A stretch of DNA of 64,000 nucleotides from Trichoderma breve (taxonomy: Eukaryota > Ascomycota > Sordariomycetes > Hypocreales > Hypocreaceae): positions 4,588,001 to 4,652,000 of the forward strand of contig NC_079234.1 in NCBI RefSeq assembly GCF_028502605.1, given 5' to 3'. Below are positions 55,506 to 64,000 of this stretch, in pieces (within the stretch, counting starts at the first letter, position 1; each line of letters begins with the position of its first letter). The notes below the pieces were generated by a model. That model did no database searches, was not told the DNA's origin, and saw nothing but the letters and a program-made list of their open reading frames with translations. The position numbers and the translations under genes are program-made.

Positions 55506-58330
55506 AATACCAGCTCAAGTACTCCATAGGTAGTTGACGGGTGAATGGTGTTTAGTACCTATGAAGCATAACTATACAAATACTTGGGTACATAGTCAAG
55601 GTTGGTCATTTCTCTAAAAAGTTGAGGTAAAAATTGAGTGGAAAGTCAATGCAATCTATTTTAAGTTGCATGATGCTTAAGAGACAACTTTGTCCGCAGG
55701 AATGTCAAAGCTGCATGAAGAGCTTATCTTCAGATCATCTGCCCTTATTGTCCATGGATGCTACCGATATATGTGGAGCATCAATTGAGAGCGCAGATCA
55801 AGCTTCAGCAAAACTCAATGGGTTGCATGCAACGTTCCAGACCAAACATTCCAGAGCGCTTCTAGCCCAAGCACGTTCCATGCAAGTCCGCGCATCACGG
55901 ATGTTCCGAGTCCAACAAGGTCAACGCCTTGGGCACATGGTAGCATAGCGGTGCCAGGTTGGACAGGGCTGTCTCAGCTCCACCCATTGTGTTTTTCTCT
56001 CTTTCTTCTTTCAATTGTTGGGTTGGGTCTCAGGCCCGCTAAATGAACAGACACATGTTGATGATACTCGACCTGAATGGCTCCGGTAAGGCCTTAACGG
56101 ATCAATAGTTCCTCGATGTTTTCGCCCTCTCAACAACCGGGAGGCGAAGTTGTAGATGCTAGTGCCGCCACCTCATGAAAGACACTGTGGCTGACAACTT
56201 ACCAAAAAAATGAGGCGCCCGCATCGGAGACGACGAGAGATCAGCCTTGTATCGCCGGCTCTTTACGGGACGGCACAACCGAGAAGAGGTGGAAGTAGAT
56301 TGTGGCACCGACGGAGCCCGCCACAGCCGCTGAAGACGCAGAGTCGAAGGCCTTGGTGAAAAATATCAAGCGCCTTTCAATAAAGATCGCCAAGGGCTAG
56401 AGACACGGCTCACGCGCGGGTCAATGCAGAGTAAAAGACTTCAAATTATATGTCTACGAACATGCCATGCGGGTTTATGCCGGCGCAATAGGAGAAGGTG
56501 AAATCACTTTGGGGGCGGAAGTGCCGAGGTCGAAACAAATTGTGTTCTCAGTGCATAAACTCGTGCAGATTACTCGTGCATGGTCCAGGACCAAGTCATG
56601 GAAGGCAAAATGTTCTTCCCAGGCCATCAACCGTGTCCGCTGAGCCCAGATCTGTGGCCGATCGACAGCGACTGACATCCATGGCGGCTCCGTTTGCGAC
56701 TGTCACGGGCCTTTGCAGAGTCGCATACTGCTAATACGCTAAGGTGGTGTGCGACATCCAGCGAGTCAGCTTCTGGTGAGTGTGACCGAGAACTGCGCGG
56801 ATTCCTTCGGCGGCTCGGCATGTGTGTGTCGGTGCCAGAACTAAATCGAAAAGCTGTCACATCAAACGCCACACCAAACGGAATGCGACATAGAGGTTTC
56901 ACGCCAGATAAGGACATCGGAAGAGGACGAGACCAAAGGCATCTCGTTGAGACATGTCGTTGAGACACGCCGCACACAGCAAGATGGTCTGGGCCTGCTT
57001 CCGGCCGCGTACGAGTACAATCACAAGCTCGTAAGAAAACGGAACACGAGAGACAAGACACATGCAGTGTCCACCCATCCGCGGGCTTGGGTCCGAATCC
57101 TTGGACAAGTCCGGCTTACTAAAGTGTCTCGCCGTCTCCGCCCTCTTCTGACATTACCTATCCTGGCACCCTCAGCGTCTGACAAGGAGAGAAAAAAAAA
57201 GTTTGATTCAGTAAGATAAGAAGACAGGATAGGAGAGCCGAAGTGGTAATTAAACATGCATACAGTACGACGCTGCGGCAGTGGCCAACATTTTCCTTCC
57301 TGGGTGGCGTTCCAAGGTTCTGGCGCCAGATCATGGCTGCAGAACCAAGGAAATTAAAATCTCGGAGAGGACAGTTAGCGGCGCCCCCGCGAATCTACGC
57401 GCTCTCAACGACCCCAAATATGGCCGTCGGGTTGGACGATGGCGCGCGCATCTTCGGGGAATTGGGCTCTTGGTTGGCCCAGAGGCTGAGAAAAGTTCCG
57501 CCATGGGGAGGGAGAGAGAATCAGGAGGTCGCTAAAAAAACCGCTCCAGAACAGCGCCCCCCTTCTAAAACAGGCCGCTAAAATTGGGCAGCTGCAAACA
57601 AGGCCATTCTCCGGGCTGCAGCTCCATACTGACTTCATTTTCAGTGGAGACTGCGGGAACCCCGGGCTGGGGAATTGCAGCTTGCACGAATTCCTGGAGA
57701 TTCTGGAGTCGGCCAGGCCCAATTTACCGCCGGCTGGGCCAATCCCAGCCGCAAGCAGCTCGCGTTGGGGCCCTGGTCGTTTGGCTGCTGCCTTCGTGGT
57801 GGTTTCTGCTCCGCTCGAGAAAGGCCGAGCGCTGGAGTCGCCACTGGGGGCGCTCCGTAAAGGGAACACGGACTGTGCTGAACAGTACTCGTACACAGTA
57901 ATGCTGAGCCAGTAGTGTTGGAACATTGCATGCTTGTACAAAGCCCTGACTAGCAATAGTTCGCATACATTTGCCCTTTGATCCGTGAGCGGTTTTCGCT
58001 CGGTCCCCTTTAATAGTCGTCGATCTGCTCCCGCCGCGCCTGCGTTGGTTTTCCCGTCTATCGTGGCGCCAAAGCTTCTTCAGCCATTCAAAAACTCTAA
58101 GCCTTGGGCTCGAAACAATCAATACCTTGATGTACTCGGAATAAAAACAGCGAGCACCCCCGTCTTTGGCTCCTTATTGTGATACCCGAGTTGCTTTGCT
58201 TCGCGGCTACATTCACAACTGCACACCTGCATACAAAGTACCTGCATATAACGCATCAGCCTTTCGTCGCTCTCGACTTCGAATCTACTTCGCCCTCTAC
58301 GGCACACTTCCAGCATCTCTTCACATCACA
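55506..58330. other. 2.8-kb intergenic region, no gene supported
   Basis: It contains the long promoter/leader of the 58.3-kb gene. A GC-richer stretch at about 57280-57880 has overlapping open frames on both strands (for example 57405-57956 minus, 57682-57915 plus), a sign of composition rather than coding. Nothing recognised. Confidence 0.5.
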
Positions 58331-58753
58331 ATGGCCATCCGGGACCGATTTCGTCGCGCCCTGCGCAGATCTGACGACTCAGACACTATTTCTCAGACAG
58401 ACTCAAATGCCACAACAGACTCGACCCGACAAAGCTCCAGCGACGAATCGGCGCCTCAACTGTCGCTGAAAAAGACAAGCTCGGTGCTTTCAAGGCTGTT
58501 CAAGGACACCAAGGAGAAGGAGGCCAAGGCTGAGGAAAAGAACCGCAAGAAGAACAAGGGCAGGACCTGGAAGCATCCCAGCGAAAAGCCCCTTACGGAA
58601 CAAAACCTCAAGCACCAGGAGATGCTCAGCCATTTCACCATGACATTTGGCGCCAGCGACCCAAGCCAGGTCGTCGATCTCGACTTTGACGGCATCAGCC
58701 CGTGCTGCACTCGTAACGGCAGCCTCGACCTTGGATCGCCAGACAGCATCTGA
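58331..58753 (+). CDS. Small basic disordered protein, 140 aa, function unknown
   Basis: Not recognised. The ATG at 58331 is in a good context (ACACAATGG: A at -4, G at +4). The N terminus is strongly basic (MAIRDRFRRALRRSDDSD), then Ser/Thr/Gln-rich, then a Lys/Glu-rich, helix-prone stretch (KDTKEKEAKAEEKNRKKNKG), and it ends with a block that looks ordered and conserved (EMLSHFTMTFGASDPSQVVD) followed by two adjacent cysteines. It has no signal peptide or membrane segment, so it is probably cytosolic or nuclear. Single exon. Codon choice (C- or G-ending) matches expressed genes in the window, unlike the frame that follows it. Confidence 0.7.
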   Translation: MAIRDRFRRALRRSDDSDTISQTDSNATTDSTRQSSSDESAPQLSLKKTSSVLSRLFKDTKEKEAKAEEKNRKKNKGRTWKHPSEKPLTEQNLKHQEMLSHFTMTFGASDPSQVVDLDFDGISPCCTRNGSLDLGSPDSI

Positions 58754-58770
58754 TCTGAGCTTTCTGCAAT

Positions 58771-59859
58771 ATGCACGATGCAGAGCCGGGAACCGATGCT
58801 TATGCGACTTGCGACCGGAAATTTTCCCCATTCGCCAAGTCGATCACCGGCTATATGGCTATATGCACGCAGCGCATCGATTCACACTTCCGGTACCTGA
58901 CCAGGCACACAAAAACCGCGTGCTGGTTCAACAGTCCCTTGACTGGGAAAAAAAATTCATTATCGCCATCCCTCGACGACTATACATCCTCTTCGACCTT
59001 GTCTTATTTTACCTCTTTATTTTTTCAACCTCCTTTTTCTCCTACTTTCGCTGTTTTAATATACACGATGCGGAGGATAGACGCCACCTACACCCGCGCT
59101 AAACACCGGTGCCAAGCGTACCTGCATGAGGGGACAGATCTAGATCTACTAGACCGTCGAGCCTCATGTGACCGCTGCTTTTTTTATTTCCTTGGTTCAG
59201 CAATATTCTTTCTTCGTGCAACCCACATCTCGGCTCCGGCACGAGGTGTGCGCGTTCACCCTGTGTTATGTTTTATCACGACGCAAACGGCTATGACTAT
59301 GGGGGCGGTTTTTACAGCTAGATACGGGGGGTTCTGGCATCTTGCACTGGCTTTTCTTTTGTCTATTATGGAATTGGGCACATTCTGCAGGAGTATCATG
59401 CTTGCTGTAGACGGAACATGGCGTTGGACGGGAGCACTCGACACAGCTCGAGCAACTGGGTTACATATACAGTACACAATAATGTGCTCGTATTTCGGTA
59501 GTTTTAGAAAATATTTTAATGCATTTCAGTATTTACTTACACATCAACCCTGTTCGTTATGTGAAAGTGAGCGTGATCTGCTTTGTATCTATCTGATTAT
59601 AAGAGGTCGGGTAGTGCTGTCCAAACTCTGGGGGGCTCTTGAAAACTACGTCGCGTTGACGATTTTAGAAGCTTATTCCAGCGTTTTCCTTCTACATGTC
59701 CGTGAAGTAAGTGAATGTGAACCCTATCCGCCCGTCACTACTACTTACTATGTAGGTGCTCTCCCAATATTGGGTCTTGGAAGCCATGGCGTTTCATTTC
59801 GCGTTCTCTTTACAAGCCATGAATTCACAACACGAGGCATCCGGCTACTCTATAAATAA
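58771..59859 (+). other. 362-codon open frame 17 nt behind the previous gene; coding status unclear
   Basis: Starts with ATG at 58771, in a different frame from the preceding gene, and stays open to TAA at 59857. The encoded protein has no domain I know. It has many Cys, Tyr, Thr and Phe residues, two or three weakly hydrophobic stretches (DRCFFYFLGSAIFFLRA and FWHLALAFLLSIMELG) and ordinary, unbiased codon use. T-rich runs and low GC suggest a long 3' UTR. See findings. Confidence 0.25.
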
Positions 59860-60109
59860 TTACTTTACATTCCCAGTGTAGTGCCGCCCCTTCCCCCCGT
59901 ATCTATGATATCCTATAAATGCCCCCCCTTTTTTACTTTCTCTCGAAAGGTTGAGTCTTCTCTTCCACATAATATTTTACACTGCCTGTTCGTGATGTAC
60001 AGTTTCTCTGGAAACTTCGAGTCTCCACTGGCCACCAGGCAGCTGGCGAACGTCTCATAAAGCTGGCAGGTGCCCTCCTTCCCTCTTGTTTGGAAAGTCT
60101 CGTCACTCC

Positions 60110-60126
60110 CAGAGTTTAAAACTCTG
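60110..60126. promoter_or_regulatory. Near-perfect palindrome CAGAGTTT-A-AAACTCTG
   Basis: 8-bp inverted repeat with a 1-bp centre, 124 bp upstream of the F-box-like gene start. It could be a protein-binding site; unproven. Confidence 0.3.
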
Positions 60127-60249
60127 TCATCTTAAAACCATTTTTAAGGGCCGCAGCTGGATATGTGAGACTCTAATCTTGCATCGAAAAAGACACGCTC
60201 CCATCAACTAACTATACTCAAGTTCATCGTGAGCGGCCTGCCATCAGCC

Positions 60250-61321
60250 ATGCCTGCCAAGTCATTCTACACCCTCAAGACCAAGGCCGTGCCGGCCAGG
60301 TATGGTCTGAACAAGAACATACAGGACCTGCTCATGGCCCTCGATGACCACCATAGCGGTTCTATCGACGCAGAAGAAATTGGCAGACTCGTGCGGTTGA
60401 GTCCAAAACGACGAGCAGCCATCGCCAATACTATTACAAAATGCGCCAACATCATCAAGAATCAACCCAACGAGATTCCCACGTGTGTCGACGTCATTGA
60501 GATGTGCACAGAGCTTCTGGAAATTGCAGGTCAGTCAAGACTCGGTTTTTGCGCGTTCTCTTGGCCTCGACCTATCATCACATATTAACACGTCAATAGA
60601 CAGGAAATCTCCTGTTGATGGATTCCCCTTTTTTCGGTTGCCAATGGAGATACGAGAGAGAATCTTCGCTCTGATGATAAATAACGTGTTCCGCACCAAA
60701 TCCGTTTTGCCGGCAAGCAACAGGCCTGGCCCCTGCAAGTGTCCTCGTTTCGACCGAGACAACACCTTTCAGACAACGCAGATGAAGGACCTTAAACGCA
60801 TCTTTGGTCCCAATCTAATAACTTTGGAATTCTATCGAGTATTTTTTCGCACCAAGACGTTTCGCTTCCGCTGCCCCTGCGAGCTGCGATCGCATTTAAC
60901 GAATAACAACATACTCTTTGACAACGTAAGGAAAATCGTGGTTCAGTGGAGCGGTCCCGAGGCGGCAAAGACGTTTCAGCTCTTGAAATCGCTTCCCAAG
61001 CTTAAGAGTCTGGGAATCGTAATCTCTAGACTGACATACATTCATCTCAACGAACGATCGGCCTTGATGAAGTCTTACTTCCCTTTGGCATACAAGAATA
61101 CACGACTAGGAGACGTCCTCGGCCTGGACGAGCTCTTAGAAATACGTGGGCTTAATCAGGTTGAAGTCATGATTGCGCATTCCTCAAGAGGCGGTACTCA
61201 ATCAAATGAGATGGATCGGGCAAACCTCTTGGATCTTTTGTCCAGCAGGCTGACGCAGCCAAAAGAGGTAAATATACAACTCCTGACTCTCTATGATGAG
61301 CGGTCATCTAACAGCATATAG
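60250..61321 (+). CDS. F-box-like protein, 333 aa
   Basis: Exons 60250-60529 and 60600-61321; the ATG at 60250 is the first in frame. The N-terminal part (about 1-93) is basic then helical (KNIQDLLMALDDHHSGSIDA), with an EF-hand-like Asp/Glu pattern that is probably coincidental. Just after the intron lies a short F-box-like helix block (FPFFRLPMEIRERIFALMI, about residues 100-118) as in many fungal F-box and 2EXR proteins, where it would bind Skp1. The remainder (about 120-333) has a Cys pair (CKCPR), RCPC and alternating hydrophobic strands and helices ending LTLYDERSSNSI. These fit the fast-evolving substrate side of such proteins, but I cannot name a family. Function beyond possible SCF association is unknown. 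Confidence 0.7.
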
Positions 61322-62252
61322 TACGACAATGATGTAGAATTATAATGAGAAAAGGGATAAGCCAAGGACAAAAATGGGACTGTTGAAATGTTTTAATCGG
61401 TTAATGGTACTAATGGCATAGCAATCGAATAACGGCGTCTGTTTCTTCTTCGGTTGATAGGTTTGGTGGTCTTGGTTGTGGTTGTCTTAAGCTTCGCGTT
61501 CAATGGGTTGACGGACAAACAGATAGAGCAAAACGAGCAAACAAGTGTGGTCGTAATGGATAGAGGTCAAGGTTATAGACCACAATAACCCGCAGGTTCA
61601 GTCTTATAGAAATGTAGAGCATAGCATGTAACAACAGATAAATTACGAACAGCCTTCACGAAAGAATAAAGACCTCGTACTCAAAAAACGTTGTGGTTGT
61701 TCTTGTCTTATACTCATACAAAAGTATGGGCATCCGGCTCAAGATCAGCAGGCGAGGACACGCTGGTCGAGCAATGGAAAAAGACGATAAGGCGTATCTA
61801 CGTTTTGAAGAATCTACGAGACACTTACCGTTCAAGCAAGGTGCTTCTGGGCACTGAAATGAATATCAGGCCCATTGTCGTTACATTTAAGCTCAGCGGC
61901 GTATCGTACCGACGGCTTCCAGCTTTGCCGGCATAGGCTGTGGAGGAGAGCAGGGCAAAGAAGGAAAATATTTGCTCTACCACTAGGTATGGAGAAGGCT
62001 GTGAGTGTAAATGAAAGCGCGCACGGTACATAAATACGGTACAAATTTGTCCTCGGCTCGGTTAGTCACGTGAAAGCGCCACGTGACTGCTTACGTTGAC
62101 CGGTCGCTGTGTGTGCCCTACTTTGTGCCCCCACAAGGGCCGAAAATTCCACCATGTTTAGCGAGTCCTGGGAAATCCTCCGCCCTCTTCTCTTCAACCC
62201 GAACAATCGAATCTAACGAGCAGCACGGCAACGTCCCATACAGTTGCCCAGC
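61322..62252. other. Intergenic: RPS18 promoter region
   Basis: About 0.9 kb. It holds the CACGTG inverted repeat at 62064-62088 (separate entry) and an AT-rich left part. No gene supported. Confidence 0.65.
62064..62088. promoter_or_regulatory. Paired E-box inverted repeat (AGTCACGTG-N7-CACGTGACT) upstream of RPS18
   Basis: Two CACGTG cores in a perfect 9-bp inverted repeat with a 7-bp spacer, ending 164 bp before the RPS18 start codon. TCACGTG is the core recognised by Cbf1-type bHLH proteins, which take part in ribosomal-protein gene control in some ascomycete yeasts. Confidence 0.6.
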
Positions 62253-63024
62253 ATGTCGCTCGTCACGGGAGAGAAGACGAACTTTCAGTTCGTAAGTGAT
62301 TTCCAATTCATCCCGGACAAAAGGTTTCTAGCTGCTACGGAATTTACGCGGCGTGTCGATGTCATCATCGCAACGAACAAAAATTTCCAAAGCATTGGAG
62401 ATGCTTTTGCGGCGGACTGGGAGAGGGTGGAAGAAGAAACATGAGAGCAACGTTTTTGGGCTAACAGTCATTGCCTCATCTAGATTCTCCGTCTTCTGAA
62501 CACCAACGTCGATGGAAAGCAGAAGGTTATGTACGCCTTGACCAAGATCAAGGGTGTCGGTCGCCGATACTCCAACTTGGTCTGCAAGAAGGCCGATGTC
62601 GACCTGAACAAGCGGTACGAGAATTCACCAATCCATGCGTTTTTTTGATGGCGGAGGCCGCGAGTTGAAAACCACAAAAAATGGAAAAGAGTTTGGAAAA
62701 CTAACATGTGGTTTGAATTATAGCGCCGGTGAGCTTACCTCCGAAGAGCTCGAGCGTATCGTCACCATCATCCAAAACCCTACCCAGTACAAGATCCCCG
62801 CCTGGTTCTTGAACAGACAACGCGATATTGTTGACGGCAAGGACTCTCACATCCTGGCCAACGGTGTCGACTCCAAGCTCCGTGAGGATCTGGAGCGCCT
62901 CAAGAAGATCCGTGCCCACCGTGGTCTCCGACACTACTGGGGTCTCCGTGTCCGTGGTCAGCACACCAAGACTACCGGTCGTCGTGGCCGAACTGTCGGT
63001 GTCTCCAAGAAGAAGGGTGGCTAA
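62253..63024 (+). CDS. RPS18: 40S ribosomal protein uS13 (Rps18), 156 aa
   Basis: Component of the small ribosomal subunit head, near the P site and the subunit bridge. Exons 62253-62291 (only 13 codons), 62484-62614 and 62724-63024. Introns are 192 and 109 nt, with a CTAACA branch-type motif in each; introns early in the frame are typical of fungal ribosomal protein genes. Seen: [52 protein letters not shown], and the uS13 core [20 protein letters not shown] with a basic tail ending KKKGG. Length and order match eukaryotic Rps18. The frame is intact across the splice at CG|C. Convergent with the SBDS homologue (369 bp between stop codons). Confidence 0.97.
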
Positions 63025-63393
63025 TGGTTTTACTGTTTTCGGTCTGGGGTGGACAGGCGTGACGGCTGGGTTTTTCATCACTGTGATGAGCATTTCCATG
63101 GGACTGCTTTCTGGCATACGCAGCTGGTGCTGTACTCTAGATCAGAGTCAAATGAATTAAAAGCATTTTCAAAGCGTTACCATGATGGTGTTGATATTTG
63201 TGATTGAATGGTGATAAAATCCTGCTGTAGCCGTAGTTGTCGAGATGTGCACATTTTTACGACGTGGGGAAAATTACAGCCTATTGAAGTATTTTTTTTT
63301 AACTATATCACCCTTTCGAAACTCAAGTTGCAGTCAAGTTGCCAGAGGGTATCATTTTATTCCTTTTTTTGGTTCCTATCTGATTTCTGTGCT
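63025..63393. other. Convergent 3' spacer between RPS18 and SDO1
   Basis: About 370 bp of T-rich 3' UTR sequence; nothing else seen. Confidence 0.7.
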
Positions 63394-64000
63394 TTAATCC
63401 TCATGTGTAACCGCCATATCCAAAACCTCGACTCTGCCTTGGCCCTTGGTCTCGTTGCCAATAAAATCAGACAAAGCCTTGAAAGCGCCCGGCTCAACAA
63501 AGCCCACAACTTCCCATTCTGAACCCATGACGTCCTGGCTCTCAACCTGCTCAACGTAGCTCAAAATCCGATCTTTGACTGTGCCGGCTGCCTTTGCTTC
63601 ACCATCCTCCTCCTTTGCGGCGGTTTTGGGGGCCTTGACTGCCTGCTTGAGAACATTGGTAGAGCATGAAACTCGGAGCTTCATCCGAGCTCGCGCAACT
63701 GGGATGGGTTGATATGCGATGAGTGCCTTCATGGCGTCCAAGGCCTGACTCTTTGCGCTCTTGGTGGTGACAACTCCCGTCCAGGTGTGCTCTCTAGTCT
63801 TAGGCTTGGCCTCGCCAGCCTCTGCCGTCGTGGGCGTTGCAGTTCCCGAATCCGTCGTCTTTTCTCCGCTGTGCGCCTGCGAGCTCAGCATATCGAGGGC
63901 CTTTTCGATCATGCCGGGCGTGTACACTCTCTTCGTCCGCGGATCGACCAGCTTACTAACCACGATGCTGATGACCTCATTATGCACCCTTTCTAGCTGC
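63394..64000 (-). CDS. SDO1: Ribosome maturation protein Sdo1/SBDS, C-terminal part (cut by right edge)
   Basis: SBDS family protein, which with the GTPase Efl1 releases eIF6/Tif6 from pre-60S subunits in the cytoplasm. The last 201 codons or so are present; the N-terminal FYSH domain begins beyond the window. Seen: the helical block ERVHNEVISIVVSKLVDP then YTPGMIEKALDML (domain II) and, after a Thr/Ala/Glu-rich insert, the C-terminal domain with TKSAKSQALDAMKALIAYQPIPVARARMKL and SFEPGAFKAL-like residues (GFVEPGAFKALSDFI). The CAGCTAGAAAGG at the right end could be an exon start, so an intron may sit exactly at the edge. An insert of about 35 residues rich in Ala, Thr and Glu (TTDSGTATPTTAEAGEAK) and a Lys/Ala/Glu insert later are longer than in yeast. 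Identity is sure. Confidence 0.93.
   Translation of the reverse strand, partial: QLERVHNEVISIVVSKLVDPRTKRVYTPGMIEKALDMLSSQAHSGEKTTDSGTATPTTAEAGEAKPKTREHTWTGVVTTKSAKSQALDAMKALIAYQPIPVARARMKLRVSCSTNVLKQAVKAPKTAAKEEDGEAKAAGTVKDRILSYVEQVESQDVMGSEWEVVGFVEPGAFKALSDFIGNETKGQGRVEVLDMAVTHED

Larger units (their letters stand above)
58754..60249. other. Intergenic: 3' region of the small basic protein gene and F-box-like promoter
   Basis: About 1.5 kb. Apart from the 362-codon open frame it holds a 17-bp near-palindrome at 60110-60126 and pyrimidine-rich runs at 59880-59960. Confidence 0.55.

Noticed and set aside
57405..57956. 183-codon minus-strand frame
   Set aside because: Lies in a GC-rich stretch open in several frames on both strands; no recognisable motif.
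62292..62723. snoRNA hosted in the RPS18 introns
   Set aside because: No paired C (RTGATGA) and D (CTGA) boxes on the sense strand in either intron.

Overview
The window is nuclear DNA of a filamentous ascomycete (Pezizomycotina). The base is that genes are split by short introns (41 to about 200 nt, mostly 50-80) with GTRNGT-like donors and CTAAY-type branch sites, intergenic spaces are 0.3-4.5 kb, and the products are typical of this group: a tricalbin, a Mnn10/11-type GT34 mannosyltransferase, a secreted GH16 glucanase, C2H2 plus Zn2Cys6 regulators and DHA1-type MFS transporters. Sordariomycetes, probably Hypocreales, is my best guess from the overall look of the proteins; I cannot prove the order from sequence alone. 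I count about 20 protein genes, two of them cut by the window edges. I see no tRNA, rRNA, CRISPR array or intact transposon.

Layout. 1-1133 (-): 5' part of histidyl-tRNA synthetase, with two in-frame starts. 3353-18390: a block that looks accessory, holding a full-size ABCB transporter (+), a membrane-anchored alpha/beta hydrolase (-), a C2H2/Zn2Cys6 transcription factor (-) and, divergent from it, an MFS transporter (+). 19570-21577 (+): a FYVE plus RING ubiquitin-ligase-like protein. 24547-29292 (+): tricalbin (ER-plasma membrane tether). 30210-31156 (+): proteasome beta5. 31540-33120 (-): mitochondrial tRNA t6A synthase Qri7. 33652-38385 (-): a 1577-residue single-pass glycoprotein of unknown function. 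38386-42853: 4.5 kb without a convincing gene. 42854-44363 (+): GT34 mannosyltransferase. 47455-48480 (+): GH16 endoglucanase. 49495-50124 (+): MAPEG-family protein. 50966-51268 (+): small secreted protein. 51737-53776 (-): sucrose/alpha-glucoside proton symporter family. 55014-55505 (+): remnant of a DUF6594-type membrane protein. 58331-58753 (+): small basic protein, followed by an unexplained 362-codon open frame. 60250-61321 (+): F-box-like protein. 62253-63024 (+): ribosomal protein uS13 (Rps18). 63394-64000 (-): Sdo1/SBDS, cut by the right edge.

How the genes relate. Most neighbours are unrelated housekeeping genes, as is normal in fungi. Two relationships may matter: the divergent transcription factor/MFS pair with palindromic GTAC-rich DNA in the shared promoter, next to an ABC exporter and a hydrolase; and the convergent Rps18/Sdo1 pair, both needed for ribosomes, where a perfect inverted repeat of CACGTG boxes lies in the Rps18 promoter. 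I found no clearly new multi-gene system. The most interesting single items are the dual-start HisRS, the RPS18 promoter element, the orphan 1577-residue glycoprotein, the FYVE/ZNRF-type RING protein, and the 362-codon open frame behind the 58.3 kb gene.
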